Positions 1 to 8,121 of a stretch of DNA of 21,251 nt are shown in pieces. The stretch covers positions 40,903-62,153 of the forward strand of contig MU657262.1 of assembly GCA_026770575.1 (NCBI GenBank). The letters run 5' to 3'. A program made the position numbers and the translations under genes. The DNA is from Pelagophyceae sp. CCMP2097 (Eukaryota > Sar > Pelagophyceae). The first letter of the stretch is position 1; each line of letters begins with the position of its first letter. A model generated the notes under the pieces. That model did not search any database. It was not told the origin of the DNA and saw only the letters and a list, made by a program, of their open reading frames with translations.

Positions 1-41
1 CCTTTTCTTCCCTAAGGTGGAACCTCACGGATGGACCCGGC

Positions 42-73
42 GACGGACGGACAAACAGACAGACAGACAGACA
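42..73. repeat. ACAG microsatellite with GGAC prelude
   Basis: Nearly five ACAG units run from 55 to 73. They follow two to three GGAC-like units, and the tract ends at a TACAATTGTA palindrome at 74-83. It is a simple-sequence tract in the 3' flank of the histone deacetylase gene and no function is visible. Confidence 0.8.
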
Positions 74-110
74 TACAATTGTAATTGCCCCTGGTAATCC
101 TTCAATCAAA

Positions 111-171
111 GGACCCGAAGGGCCCTTGCCGTAAACTGACGTTGAATAAACGGCAAGGACCCTTCGGGTCC
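111..171. repeat. Long inverted repeat (hairpin)
   Basis: Two 22-base arms, 111-132 and 150-171, are reverse complements with a single mismatch around a 17-base loop. The left arm begins GGACCCGAAGGG and the right arm ends CCTTCGGGTCC. CAATTGTA motifs lie on both sides, at 76-83 and 176-183. The rest of 1-371 holds no gene that I can support. The hairpin lies about 200 bases past the deacetylase stop codon, so it could be in that transcript's 3' end, or it could be a remnant of a small foldback element. Confidence 0.75.
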
Positions 172-371
172 TCAACAATTGTATTACAAAAATGTAAAAA
201 CAGAATAGTAATCGCTGAAAATTTAGGCAACTCCGAGTCAAAAACAAGTGTCGACGGCCTCCGCGCGGGCTTGCGGCGCTGGTAGTGGCAGCGCTCAGCG
301 GGAGCGGAAGAAGGGTTGAACACCGTGACCGGGTCCGCATGCGCTCCCCCCGAGACGTTCCCATCGGCGCC

Positions 372-1415
372 TCACTCTTCTCTTACGCCGCAGCCTCGGA
401 CGAACTCGGAGAGCGCGAGCGGCATGGCCTGCATGTCGTAGCCACCCTCGAGGCCCGCGACGACGGGCAGGTCCGGGAACGTTTTGCGGATGGCGCGGCC
501 CGCTGCGAAAAAGTCGGCCGGCGAGAGTTCGAGCTGAGCGAGAGCGTCCGTGGCGAGCGCGTCAAAGCCCGCGGAGACGACGAGGAGCTGCGGCTTTAAA
601 TCTGAAAGCCACGGCAGGACGTCGCCCTCGAGCACGGCGAGCCACTCGGAGCCCGCCGTGCCTGCCGGTAGCGGCACGAACAAAATCGTGTCGAGCGGCC
701 CGAACATTGTCGAGTCGCCCCCACTACCAGGAAAGCACGGGTGCTGGTGCAGCGACGCGTAGCGCACGCGGCCGCGGTGTTGCGGCTCGAAGCCACCGAA
801 TATGGACGCGACGCCATTTCCGAGGTGCACGTCAATGTCCAGAATCGCAACACGGTCGACCTTTGTCAACGCGTAGGCGGTAGACACGGCGGCGTGGTTC
901 AGCGTGCAGAAGCCCATGGCCTGGTCTTTGCGGGCGTGGTGGCCCGGCGGCCGCGTAAGAGCCTATTCCAAGCCTCGAGCGCCGCGTCGGACGGCTTTGG
1001 CGCATGGTCTTACAAAGTCCACGGTCGACGCGTCTTCCAGCGCGCAGTCGACGGCGTTGAGCCACGCGGTGGTCGCGAGTCTGGTGACGTTCCACGAAGC
1101 GGCGCCCATCCAAGTGTCCGCGTCAAAGGAACGCAGCTCTTTCGGGCCAACAGGCCTCGCGAGGTCCGCGAGGTACTCCGCATCGTGCACGCGCTCGAGG
1201 TGCTCTTGCAGGTCCGGCCGGAGCTTTAGAGTCTCGACGAGGCGCACGCCTTCCAGTTGCTCCACTGCCACGAGCGCCACGCTCGCGCGGTCGCAGCGCT
1301 CCGGGTGCGCCGCCGGCACGGCGTGGGCCTCGAAGAGCGGCGAGAAGTGTACGCGCGGCGGGCTCAGGGCCTGCGCAAGCGCCAGGCACAGCGCCGCGGC
1401 GACGCGCAGCGACAT
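372..1415 (-). CDS. Histone deacetylase family protein (class II-like)
   Basis: Predicted zinc-dependent deacetylase of lysine side chains, 330 residues in two exons (1415-1014 and 962-372). The 51-base intron has donor GTAAGA and acceptor AATAG; removing it restores the family sequence VDFALTRPPGHHA. Visible catalytic parts are the His pair in PPGHHA (about 142-143), zinc ligands D178 and H180 in DIDVHLGNG, the third ligand D268 in SAGFDA, and the gate tyrosine in LEGGYD (about 309). The SLHQHPCFPGSG segment is class II-like. Leu replaces the second His of the usual DVHHGNG. The chosen ATG gives a hydrophobic start (MSLRVAAALCLALAQALS) that looks like a signal or transit peptide. The frame stays open upstream, so the start is less sure than the family call. 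The gene is head-to-head with the MORN gene. Confidence 0.88.
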
Positions 1416-1763
1416 GCCTTCCTTGGGCGTCCCAGAGGCCGCGAGGGTTCCTCCGAGAGCTCCCAGGAGATGCTCGAGGGACCACCGGAGCACGGCTGCG
1501 CTCCCGCCGCGCTCTCGGCGCGATTCGGCGCGCGTGGAAGCGCGATCGCGTGGAAGGACTCGACGACGCCGTTTCATGAAAAGGGTCGGGCTATTTCGGC
1601 GACCCAGCGCGACGGCCCATTCAAAAAGCGTTTTCTCCCTCGGCCGACGGGGCGATCGGTCTTGGCTGGGTCCGCGGCGGGCTCGAGCCGGGCCGCATTC
1701 GGCGCTGAAAAACCGTTTTCCGGCGGGGAAGCGTTTACGGCGAGTGAGAGCCAAGTCGAGGCA
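1416..1763. promoter_or_regulatory. Divergent upstream region, HDAC / MORN genes
   Basis: This 348-base interval separates the start codons of two divergent genes, so it must hold both 5' UTRs and probably both promoters. I see no clear TATA box. A short palindrome, TTTCATGAAA, lies at 1574-1583. Both strands stay open over long stretches, which reflects GC content and not a third gene. Confidence 0.5.
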
Positions 1764-4074
1764 ATGTCGGCAGCCGCCGCCACGGATGACGACGACGACG
1801 ACGCCAGCTCGGCGCACGCGCGTCCCGGCGTCCCGCGCGGTCCTTTTTGCCGCCGGGACGCGTCGGGACGTACGTTTTAGGTGCACTTGAAGGGCCAGCT
1901 CACGTACGGCGCGGCGCCAGCCGCAGAGTGGAAGGGGTTCTGGGAGTACGCGCCCGGCACGCAGGTCAAGGTAAGCGACCGTTGTGCTGCGGCCCAAAGC
2001 AGGCCTTGTCACGGCTGATGGCGCCTTGTGCCGCCCGTTAACGTGACGACGACGCCGTGCGCAGGGTGGTCCGCTGCCGTTCTCGTACGCGCGCGTGCGC
2101 GACGCGCGCGCCGACGACCTCGAAGGCGGTGCGTGCCTCTTGCGTCGATGCTTGCGCCGAAGGGCGCGAAGAGGAACGATTCGCTGTAGCTGCCGAGGCG
2201 ACGGCTTTGGACTTTGGCGCGGCCGCCCCGGAGCGGTGGTCCGGCTTCTACGAGGGCCACTTCGTGCTCCGCCTCCACGGTCGCGAGAGCGAGGTCTCGG
2301 AGACGTTTGCGCTCTGGCGGTCCGGCCGCGACGCGGCGCGCGGGGCGGCGGAGTCGCACGGCGTCACAGGGCACGGTCGAAACTCCTACGGCCGCTTCTC
2401 GCTCAAAGGCGCCGTGGGCCGTGCGAGCGGCGCGCTGACGCTCGGCCGCACCTACGCCTCGACGGGCCGCGGCCGCGGCGGCGGGCGGCCGGGAAGGCCG
2501 TCGAAGAAACAAAAAGCCGCAAACGACGCCGCCGCCGCCGCCGCCGCGCCGTCCGGCGCCGCCGAGGCCGCCGCCGCCGCGGCGGACAAGGCGGACAAGG
2601 CCAAGCCGGAGCCGCGCAGCTCGGCGCGCAGGAAGCGCGCGCCCGTTTTTCAGTGCGAGAAAGTGTCATGTGATTCGGGCAAGCCTGGGACGCCGCGAGG
2701 CTGCACTGTCATGGCAGAGTCGTGAGCAGAGGTCGAGGGACGACGGGCGAGTGTCGACGGAGCTGTTTCAGGATGCCTGAACAACCTTTGCAGCCCGTCT
2801 AGGCAGTCGCCGACCAACGGCTACGCGCGCTTGGGCAAGCGGCCTCGCGCGGAGGGCGACGACGACGCTTCAAAGTCCGAGGACGCTTCGAATGAAGACG
2901 CGCCGCCGCCCGCGGCGCCGCGCGCAAAGCCGGCGACGCGTTCTTCTTCGCCTTCGGGAAAGCGCAAGCCGGACAAGCGCAGGGCGCGCAAGCCGCGCGC
3001 GCGGCGCAAGTGGCACGACGACGAGGGCGACGACAACGACGACGACGACGAAGTTGTGGACGAAGACGATTTGCTCCCTGCGAACGCTGAGGCCGGAGAC
3101 GATGACGACGAAAACGACGACGAAAACGACGACGCCTCGGGCGACGCCGGCTCGGGCGGCCTGCTCTCCGCGCGCCAGGTGTGGCAGCCGGCGACGTACG
3201 ACGAGGAGACGAACGAAGTGTACGAAGGCTCCGTCCTTCGTTCCTCTGGCCTCAGGGACGGGCTCGGGGCGTGCGTGGCTCTGTCTCATCGTGGGAACGT
3301 CTACGAGGGCCAGTGGCGGCGCGGCCGCGAGCATGGGCGCGGGGCTTTGCTGACGCGCGACCGGCGAGTGGTCTACGACGGCGACTGGGCCGACGGGAAA
3401 ATCCACGGCAAAGGCATTTACTTCTTCCCGCGCGGCGACGTCTACTGCGGCGAGTGGCGCGAAAACGCGCGGCACGGCTTCGGCCGCTACGTCCAGGCGC
3501 CGCCGGACCGCAAGTCGCCGCGCAACGGCCACGTAAAGCGCTCCGGGTATACCGGCGAGTGGCGCGAGAACGCGCGCCACGGCCGCGGCCGCTACGACGG
3601 GCCTGACGGCTCTCGATACGACGGCGAGTGGGCGGCGGACCGCCGCCACGGCCGCGGCACGTTGACGACGGCCGACGGGGCGACGTACGAGGGACAATGG
3701 CACGACGACAGCGTCGAGGGCCGCGGCGTCGCCGTCTACGCCTGCGGCCAGAAATACGAGGGCGTCTTCCGTCACGGACTCAAGGAGGGCCGCGGTGAGT
3801 TTTGGTGGACCTGGCGTGGGACCGATGCGGCCTTTGAGCGCCGTCGACGGCCAGACGCGTAGGTTCGCTGTCGTGGCCCAACGGCGCTTCCTACGAGGGC
3901 CGCTTCCGAGACGACAAGATCGACGGCCAGGGCGCGCTGTCGATCCCAAAGCCCGTGGCCATTTCCGCGTCGGATGACGACGCGGGCGCCGACGGCTGGC
4001 TGCTGCCTTTGCAGCTCAAATCCGATCTCAGCCGCATCCACGTCAAGGCCGGATTCGACGAGGACGGCGGCTAG
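1764..4074 (+). CDS. MORN-repeat protein with acidic linker
   Basis: About 630 residues in six exons: 1764-1829 (tentative), 1881-1970, 2065-2128, 2190-2662, 2807-3794 and 3863-4074. Phases agree throughout. Residues about 23-175 form a domain with W-x-GFW and WSGFYEGHF motifs and a closing GRNSYGRFSLKG. I recall similar G-x-N-x-(F/Y)-G-x-F-x-L-x-G modules from stramenopile proteins, but cannot name a Pfam entry. An Ala-rich and Lys/Arg-rich stretch and a long Asp/Glu tract with basic patches follow. Then come nine MORN motifs of the form YEGQWRRGREHGRG, the ninth in the last exon. MORN repeats are known for membrane or lipid association and as scaffolds; the actual role here is unknown. The exon 1 donor (GTCCCG) is weak and was chosen because it alone keeps frame. 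The gene converges on eIF2 alpha. Confidence 0.8.
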
Positions 4075-4272
4075 GCCACTTACCGACGTCCACTTTTGAA
4101 ACCGCGCCGCACGCCGCACCGCAAAAGGCGCCTCCGACTCGTAACAAGGCACCTCAAACACGACCCATCCATCGACGAGGGTCCATCGACCGGGGGGCTC
4201 CATCGGGGAGGCCTGTGGGAGCTCGAGAGGCTGCGTTACGTCGGCGGCCCCTATCGCCCGGCGTTTGGCGGC
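4075..4272. other. Convergent intergenic region
   Basis: This 198-base interval lies between the stop codons of two genes that run toward each other, so it holds both 3' UTRs. I saw no hairpin or clear polyadenylation signal. Confidence 0.6.
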
Positions 4273-5537
4273 TCACAGGCCCTCGGCCTTGTCGTCCGCC
4301 TCGTCGTCGTCCGCGGCGGGCGGCGCGGGCGCGGGCGCGTCGCCGCCGCCGTCGGAGTCCTCCTCGTCGTCGTCGCCCTCGACTTCGGCGTTTTCGGCCG
4401 CCAAGCGGTCCATCATGGCCTGGAGCTCCGTCTCCTCGCGCGCCGAGACCACCTTCGGGGCCATCTTCACGTCCATGCGGCCGCCCTTTTCCAGGATGGT
4501 CGCGGTGATGACGGTGATGGCGCCGGCGAGGGTGGAGACGCCGAGCTCCTTGTCCAACGTCATCGTCGTCATCACGTACAACGGCGGCGCGATGAGCTTG
4601 ATCGTGATGGGGCACTCGGGCGTCGACGCCGCCTGGCCAGACATCAGAGCCGCGCGGATGGCGTTGATGCCCTCGTACGTGAAGCAAGTGACCTCGACGT
4701 CCGCGCGCACCTACAGGCGAGCGGATGTTCCTTGAGATCCGAGGTGGTCGGCGACCCCGAAAACGCCGCGCACCTTGATGGGCTGCGGCGAGAGCTTCTT
4801 CTTGATGTAGTCCACCAGGCAGGCCTTGGTCTCTTCGTCGGCGTCGATCTTGCAGTCGGCATGGTCGAAAATGTTTTCGTGCTCCGTTAAACAAAGCTTG
4901 AACGCGTCGTAGGCGTGGCCGTACTTCTTGTACAGCGGCCACCCAACAGCCTGGTACAGCTCCTCCAGCGTGGAAGACCGCTTCTCCGCGACGTGACGCA
5001 TCACGCGGTGCACGGCCTTGGCCTTGTTGTAGCGGTCCTCGCACTTCACCACGTCCTCCGCGGAGACGCGGCGCTTGGAAAGATCGATGTAGCCCTTCTC
5101 CTTGTCGACGCGCAGCACCATGACCACCTCGTTACGGTTCACGCGGATGAGCTTGTTAATCGAGCGGATGCGCCGCCGCGACAGCTCGGAAAGCAAAATC
5201 ATGCCCTCGATGTTGTTGTACTCCAACAGAGTAACGTACGCGCCCATCTCGGCAATGTTGCGCACCTAACCGCGGGGAGGCCTCGGCATCTCGAGACCCA
5301 AGCGCCGAGTGCAACACGTCGGCTACACCGTTTTGTGCGGCTGCTGGGCCACTTTGTGCGGCTCCGGAAGCCACGGCGACCACAGCGGGCCGGCCGCTTC
5401 GGTGCAGGCCGTCGGCGTCTCCGAGGGCGTTGCGGACGCCGGCGGCGTACGTTGACCATGACGAGAGACTCAATCTCAGGGTAATTGTCCTCATAGAACC
5501 GGCATTCCAGCCGCTTCGACGTGTCAAAATCCGACAT
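4273..5537 (-). CDS. Translation initiation factor eIF2 subunit alpha
   Basis: The regulated subunit of eIF2, which brings initiator Met-tRNA to the 40S ribosome. It has 338 residues in three exons (5537-5451, 5265-4774, 4710-4273); the introns are 185 and 63 bases and both end in TAG. Order: an N-terminal S1-type OB fold, with CRFYEDNYPEIES and EMGAYVTLLEYNNIEGMI; the phosphorylation loop SELSRRRIRS, where S58 matches Ser51 of the animal and yeast proteins; a helical middle domain (KCEDRYNKAK); then the alpha/beta domain (RADVEVTCFTYEG, LIAPPLYVMTT). It ends in an acidic tail, and its length is close to the usual ~300-340. Both junctions rebuild highly conserved sequence (VMVN/VRNIAEMGAY and PIK/VRADVEV), so the model is firm. 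The intact site implies control by an eIF2 alpha kinase, which is inference. Confidence 0.97.
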
Positions 5538-5912
5538 GGCCGCGCTGAGACCCGGCTGGCGCGAGTCGGGGCCGTCGAGCGCGCGCGCGGGGGGCTCGGT
5601 CGATCAGGGCTTTTTCTCAGCGACGGACTTTCGGCGAAACGAAAACAAAACCTCGACCGTTGAGCGGACTCTACAATTGTAAAAAAGAGAGATTTTTTGC
5701 CGCTTTCCGGGACTCCCTGCCGCCCGTCCGCTTCCCGCGCGACGGTCTTCGTGCCCCGCCCACCCACCCCCCGCACCGCCGGGACGCGTTAAAAAAGAGT
5801 CGCCTCTTCCGTAGACCCTGCCGGCCGGCCCAGTGCACTGCCGATATCCCTGATGTTGTGCGAGTGTGTGTGAAGACACACGCGCGTCGCGAATTGCATT
5901 GTAGCACCCACG

Positions 5913-6390
5913 GTGCCACTCGCCGGGGTTTTCCCCTTCGCGCGACACCGATTGGATATTTCCCCGAGGGGCCCGTGACACCCGGCGCCGTTTTCCAGCA
6001 GAAAGTGACACCGATGTAGGTAAACGTAAGAAGGTGACCGTGATCGGCATTATTCGATGCATGGTGACACCGAACCGAATTGTCGCGAGGCCTTACAACA
6101 CCGACTCGAATAAGGCCCCAAAAAACAAGATTTTGTTTCGCAACGTTAGGTTGGAATTCCTAGGAATTCCTACTACACCGTCTCGTTTAATTTTAACAAA
6201 GTGAGGCATGAGGGTGTTAGTTTATATACCGGAAAGCGTCATTGGATGCAGTGTGCGACCACGTGCAGATCGGCAGGAGCTCGAAGAGAGAGAGAGTGGT
6301 CGAGTACTACTAAGGGCGCAGACCGGTCTCGTGACACCGATTCGAATTTCCCCCTCCGAGGTGACACCGATTACCACCGTGCCGGTAATT
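5913..6390. repeat. Degenerate ~30-base tandem repeat (GTGACACCGAT)
   Basis: Copies of a GTGACACCGAT-like head begin at about 5913, 5942, 5975, 6005, 6034, 6064 and 6095, and again at 6331 and 6361. Successive spacings are 29, 33, 30, 29, 30, 31 and, in the second block, 30 bases. The head is followed in several copies by a CGAAT- or GGATATTTCCCC-like tail. The heads at 6005, 6331 and 6361 are identical; those at 5913, 6034 and 6095 are clearly decayed. It is an old minisatellite or a clustered binding-site array lying 375-850 bases upstream of the eIF2 alpha start codon. Confidence 0.7.
6153..6170. repeat. 18-base perfect palindrome
   Basis: GGAATTCCTAGGAATTCC is its own reverse complement: two GGAATTCC palindromes joined by TA. 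It lies in the gap between the two blocks of the 30-base repeat. A related 12-base palindrome, TAGGAATTCCTA, occurs at 12773-12784. Confidence 0.85.
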
Positions 6391-6607
6391 GCGAGGAACA
6401 ACGGCTCGAGGATCCTCGGCGTGCCGCGGCCGCGCGCCGGACTCTTCGGCTCGGGAACCCACGCTGGGCGTTCCCTCTTCTGGCCGGGAGATATCGGGCG
6501 AACCTCCCACCCTCTATCTATGTCCATTCGCAAATCACGTCGAAAGGATGCATATGCTTGTTTGTTTTGTCTTCAGCGGTCTTTAAAAGCTTTTCAGCGG
6601 GCCCAGC

Positions 6608-7447
6608 TTACACGAAGAGGGCGTTCCAGTACTCGACGAGCGTGAAGTCGGCGGAAAACGGCACCATGACGTCGCCGGCGTACTTTGGGAAGCCGGCGAT
6701 GGCGTCGAGCGCGGGCACCGACCCGGGCGTGGACGACTGCGCGAGGAGCGAGAGCATGCCGAGCTGCGCGAGGCGGCCGTTGTTGATCTCCACCTGGCGG
6801 CCGCGCGTCTTCTGCTCCGCCGTCTGCGAGGAAGGGCCGCCGGGCAGCTGGAACGGGTCCCAGAGGTTGAGCGAGATCTGGCCGCCGCCCTTGCCCTTGA
6901 TGGGCGGGTAGTAACCGGGCATGCCGCCCTTGGTGTAGTGCACGTAGCCCTCGGGGCGGCCGGCGCCCTCGCCGTACGACTCGAGCATTCCGATGAGCGT
7001 GAAGATCTGGAGCTTTGCGATCAAGGGCATGTTGTCCCACTGCTCCTGGGGCGTCACGTTCGGCACGTAGCCGCGGTACGGCGGCAGCTCGACGAAGGAG
7101 TTGACGCGGTCGAAGCGGACGGGAAAGTTGTGCGTGCCCGAAACGAAGGGCGTCGACTGCGCGCAGAAGCCGAGGAAGCCGGCCATGGCCACGCGGCCGT
7201 GCTTGATCTCCGCGTGGCGCAGGTAGCCCACGGTGCCCTCCTCGCCGAGGCCCCAGAAGTTGAGGTCCGTCACCTTGAGCGGGTCCCAGAAGCCGATGGT
7301 CTTGCCCAGGAAGTCGCCATTCGCCTCCGCCAGCTCGACGAGCGTCTCCTTGCCCGCGCCCGAAAGCGCCGCCGAAGACGCCGCCGGCGCCGGCGCCACA
7401 AACGCCGCCGCCGAGCCGAGCGCGAGCGCGAGGATAACAGTCTGCAT
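6608..7447 (-). CDS. FCP-type light-harvesting chlorophyll protein
   Basis: Intronless, 279 residues. It is a plastid antenna protein of the chlorophyll a/b-binding superfamily, expected in the thylakoid membrane binding chlorophylls and carotenoids. The first residues, ending GSAAAFVAP, look like the bipartite targeting sequence of secondary plastids, with Phe after the likely cleavage site. Helix one holds GYLRHAEIKHGRVAMAG (about 74-90), with chlorophyll ligand E80 and partner R85. Helix two is near AKLQIFTLIGMLE (144-156). Helix three holds QVEINNGRLAQLG (218-230), with E220, N223 and R225. The loops are long (PFVSGTHNFPVRFD; the Gly/Pro-rich 160-205 region), so it exceeds the ~200 residues common in the family. 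Which subfamily it belongs to (Lhcf, Lhcr or another) I cannot tell. It is divergent from eEF3. Confidence 0.93.
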   Translation of the reverse strand: MQTVILALALGSAAAFVAPAPAASSAALSGAGKETLVELAEANGDFLGKTIGFWDPLKVTDLNFWGLGEEGTVGYLRHAEIKHGRVAMAGFLGFCAQSTPFVSGTHNFPVRFDRVNSFVELPPYRGYVPNVTPQEQWDNMPLIAKLQIFTLIGMLESYGEGAGRPEGYVHYTKGGMPGYYPPIKGKGGGQISLNLWDPFQLPGGPSSQTAEQKTRGRQVEINNGRLAQLGMLSLLAQSSTPGSVPALDAIAGFPKYAGDVMVPFSADFTLVEYWNALFV

Positions 7448-8121
7448 CTTACCTAGATAAAGGGCGTCGCGCGCGCCCTGGCCGGACGAGGCGCCCTGCC
7501 GAGGATCCGCCCAAAACCCAAACCCTCGCCTCAAGAACCGGCCGAGGCTTCTCCGGCCGTGGGGCGCGAGCCGCACGGCCCCGCGGCCCGCACGCCCCTC
7601 TCGAGCGCGCGGGCCGCGGGCGTCGGGGCGCGCCAGGATTCGCACCTTAGAGAGTAAGAAAACGAGTGGGTATCTTCTTGGACCTTCAGACTCAACTTCA
7701 GAACACAATGTCATTTCAATATTTACCTCGCACTTTGGACGCGGTCTTTTGGGCGCTGCCGCCGCGTGGGCTGAGGCGTGCGTCTGCGGCGACCGCCTCG
7801 AACAGCGCCCAGCACCGACTTTGACGACAACCCGCCATATCACTCGGAAGAACCGTGCCCGAGAGGAGGCGAGCGTCCTGCGGAGCCTGGTGGCGAAGCT
7901 CCACAAACGATAGCTACGGGCCTTCCCAGAGCGAACCTTCTCACGTCTCGGAGCGACTTGAGGTTCAAAACTTTCTGGATTCCTCCAAGTCGGAATCTAT
8001 TCCGATCGGAAGAAGTCTCTGGATTCTGCGTGTCAAGCAGGAACACTCGTCGCGCCTTCCCCGAGGAGCGAGCCCCCACCCCCCACCCCAGTCCCAACAA
8101 CCTAAGCGCAGCGCAGCGGCC
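7448..8121. promoter_or_regulatory. Divergent upstream region, antenna / eEF3 genes
   Basis: 674 bases between two divergent start codons. The half next to the antenna gene is very GC-rich and holds a perfect 12-base inverted repeat (7580-7591 with 7609-7620, 17-base loop). The eEF3 half is more AT-rich, with TCGGAA-TCTA-TTCCGA hairpin potential at 7990-8005 and a TCTGGATTC direct repeat near 7974 and 8019. I could not identify a TATA box or transcription start for either gene. One frame on the antenna strand is open to 7906, but it shows no conserved sequence and ATG 7447 begins a typical targeting peptide. Confidence 0.5.
7580..7620. repeat. 12-base perfect inverted repeat
   Basis: CCCGCGGCCCGC at 7580-7591 is exactly repeated in reverse complement at 7609-7620. 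It lies about 130-170 bases upstream of the antenna gene start. In sequence this GC-rich chance cannot be dismissed, but the arms are perfect. Confidence 0.6.

Larger units (their letters stand above)
5538..6607. other. Gene-free region upstream of eIF2 alpha
   Basis: These 1,070 bases lie between the eIF2 alpha start codon and the antenna gene stop codon, both on the minus strand. It is less GC-rich than the flanking genes, and no frame has recognisable protein. It includes a TACAATTGTA palindrome at 5671-5680 (also at 74-83), two TAAAAAAGAG stretches near 5680 and 5789, a ~30-base degenerate tandem repeat and an 18-base palindrome, listed separately. The part nearest 5538 should hold the eIF2 alpha promoter. 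Confidence 0.7.

Noticed and set aside
1870..1880. GTACGT...TAG as an intron in the MORN gene
   Set aside because: It would be 11 bases long, too short to splice; it is more likely the tail of a longer intron.
963..2012. Deacetylase start far upstream of 1415
   Set aside because: The upstream frame runs through the divergent MORN gene's first exons and is low-complexity Arg-rich; no conserved sequence supports it.
6331..6352. GATTCGAATTTCC as the B box of a tRNA gene
   Set aside because: No matching A box, acceptor stem or cloverleaf was found; it is part of the repeat unit.
5913..6390. The ~30-base repeat as a CRISPR array
   Set aside because: The conserved part is only about 11 bases and decays between copies, the spacing counts whole units, and the window is a eukaryotic nuclear genome with no cas genes.
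6608..7906. Longer antenna protein starting at 7906
   Set aside because: The frame is open only because of GC content; the extra sequence is Arg/Ala/Gly-rich without motifs, and ATG 7447 starts a normal plastid targeting peptide.
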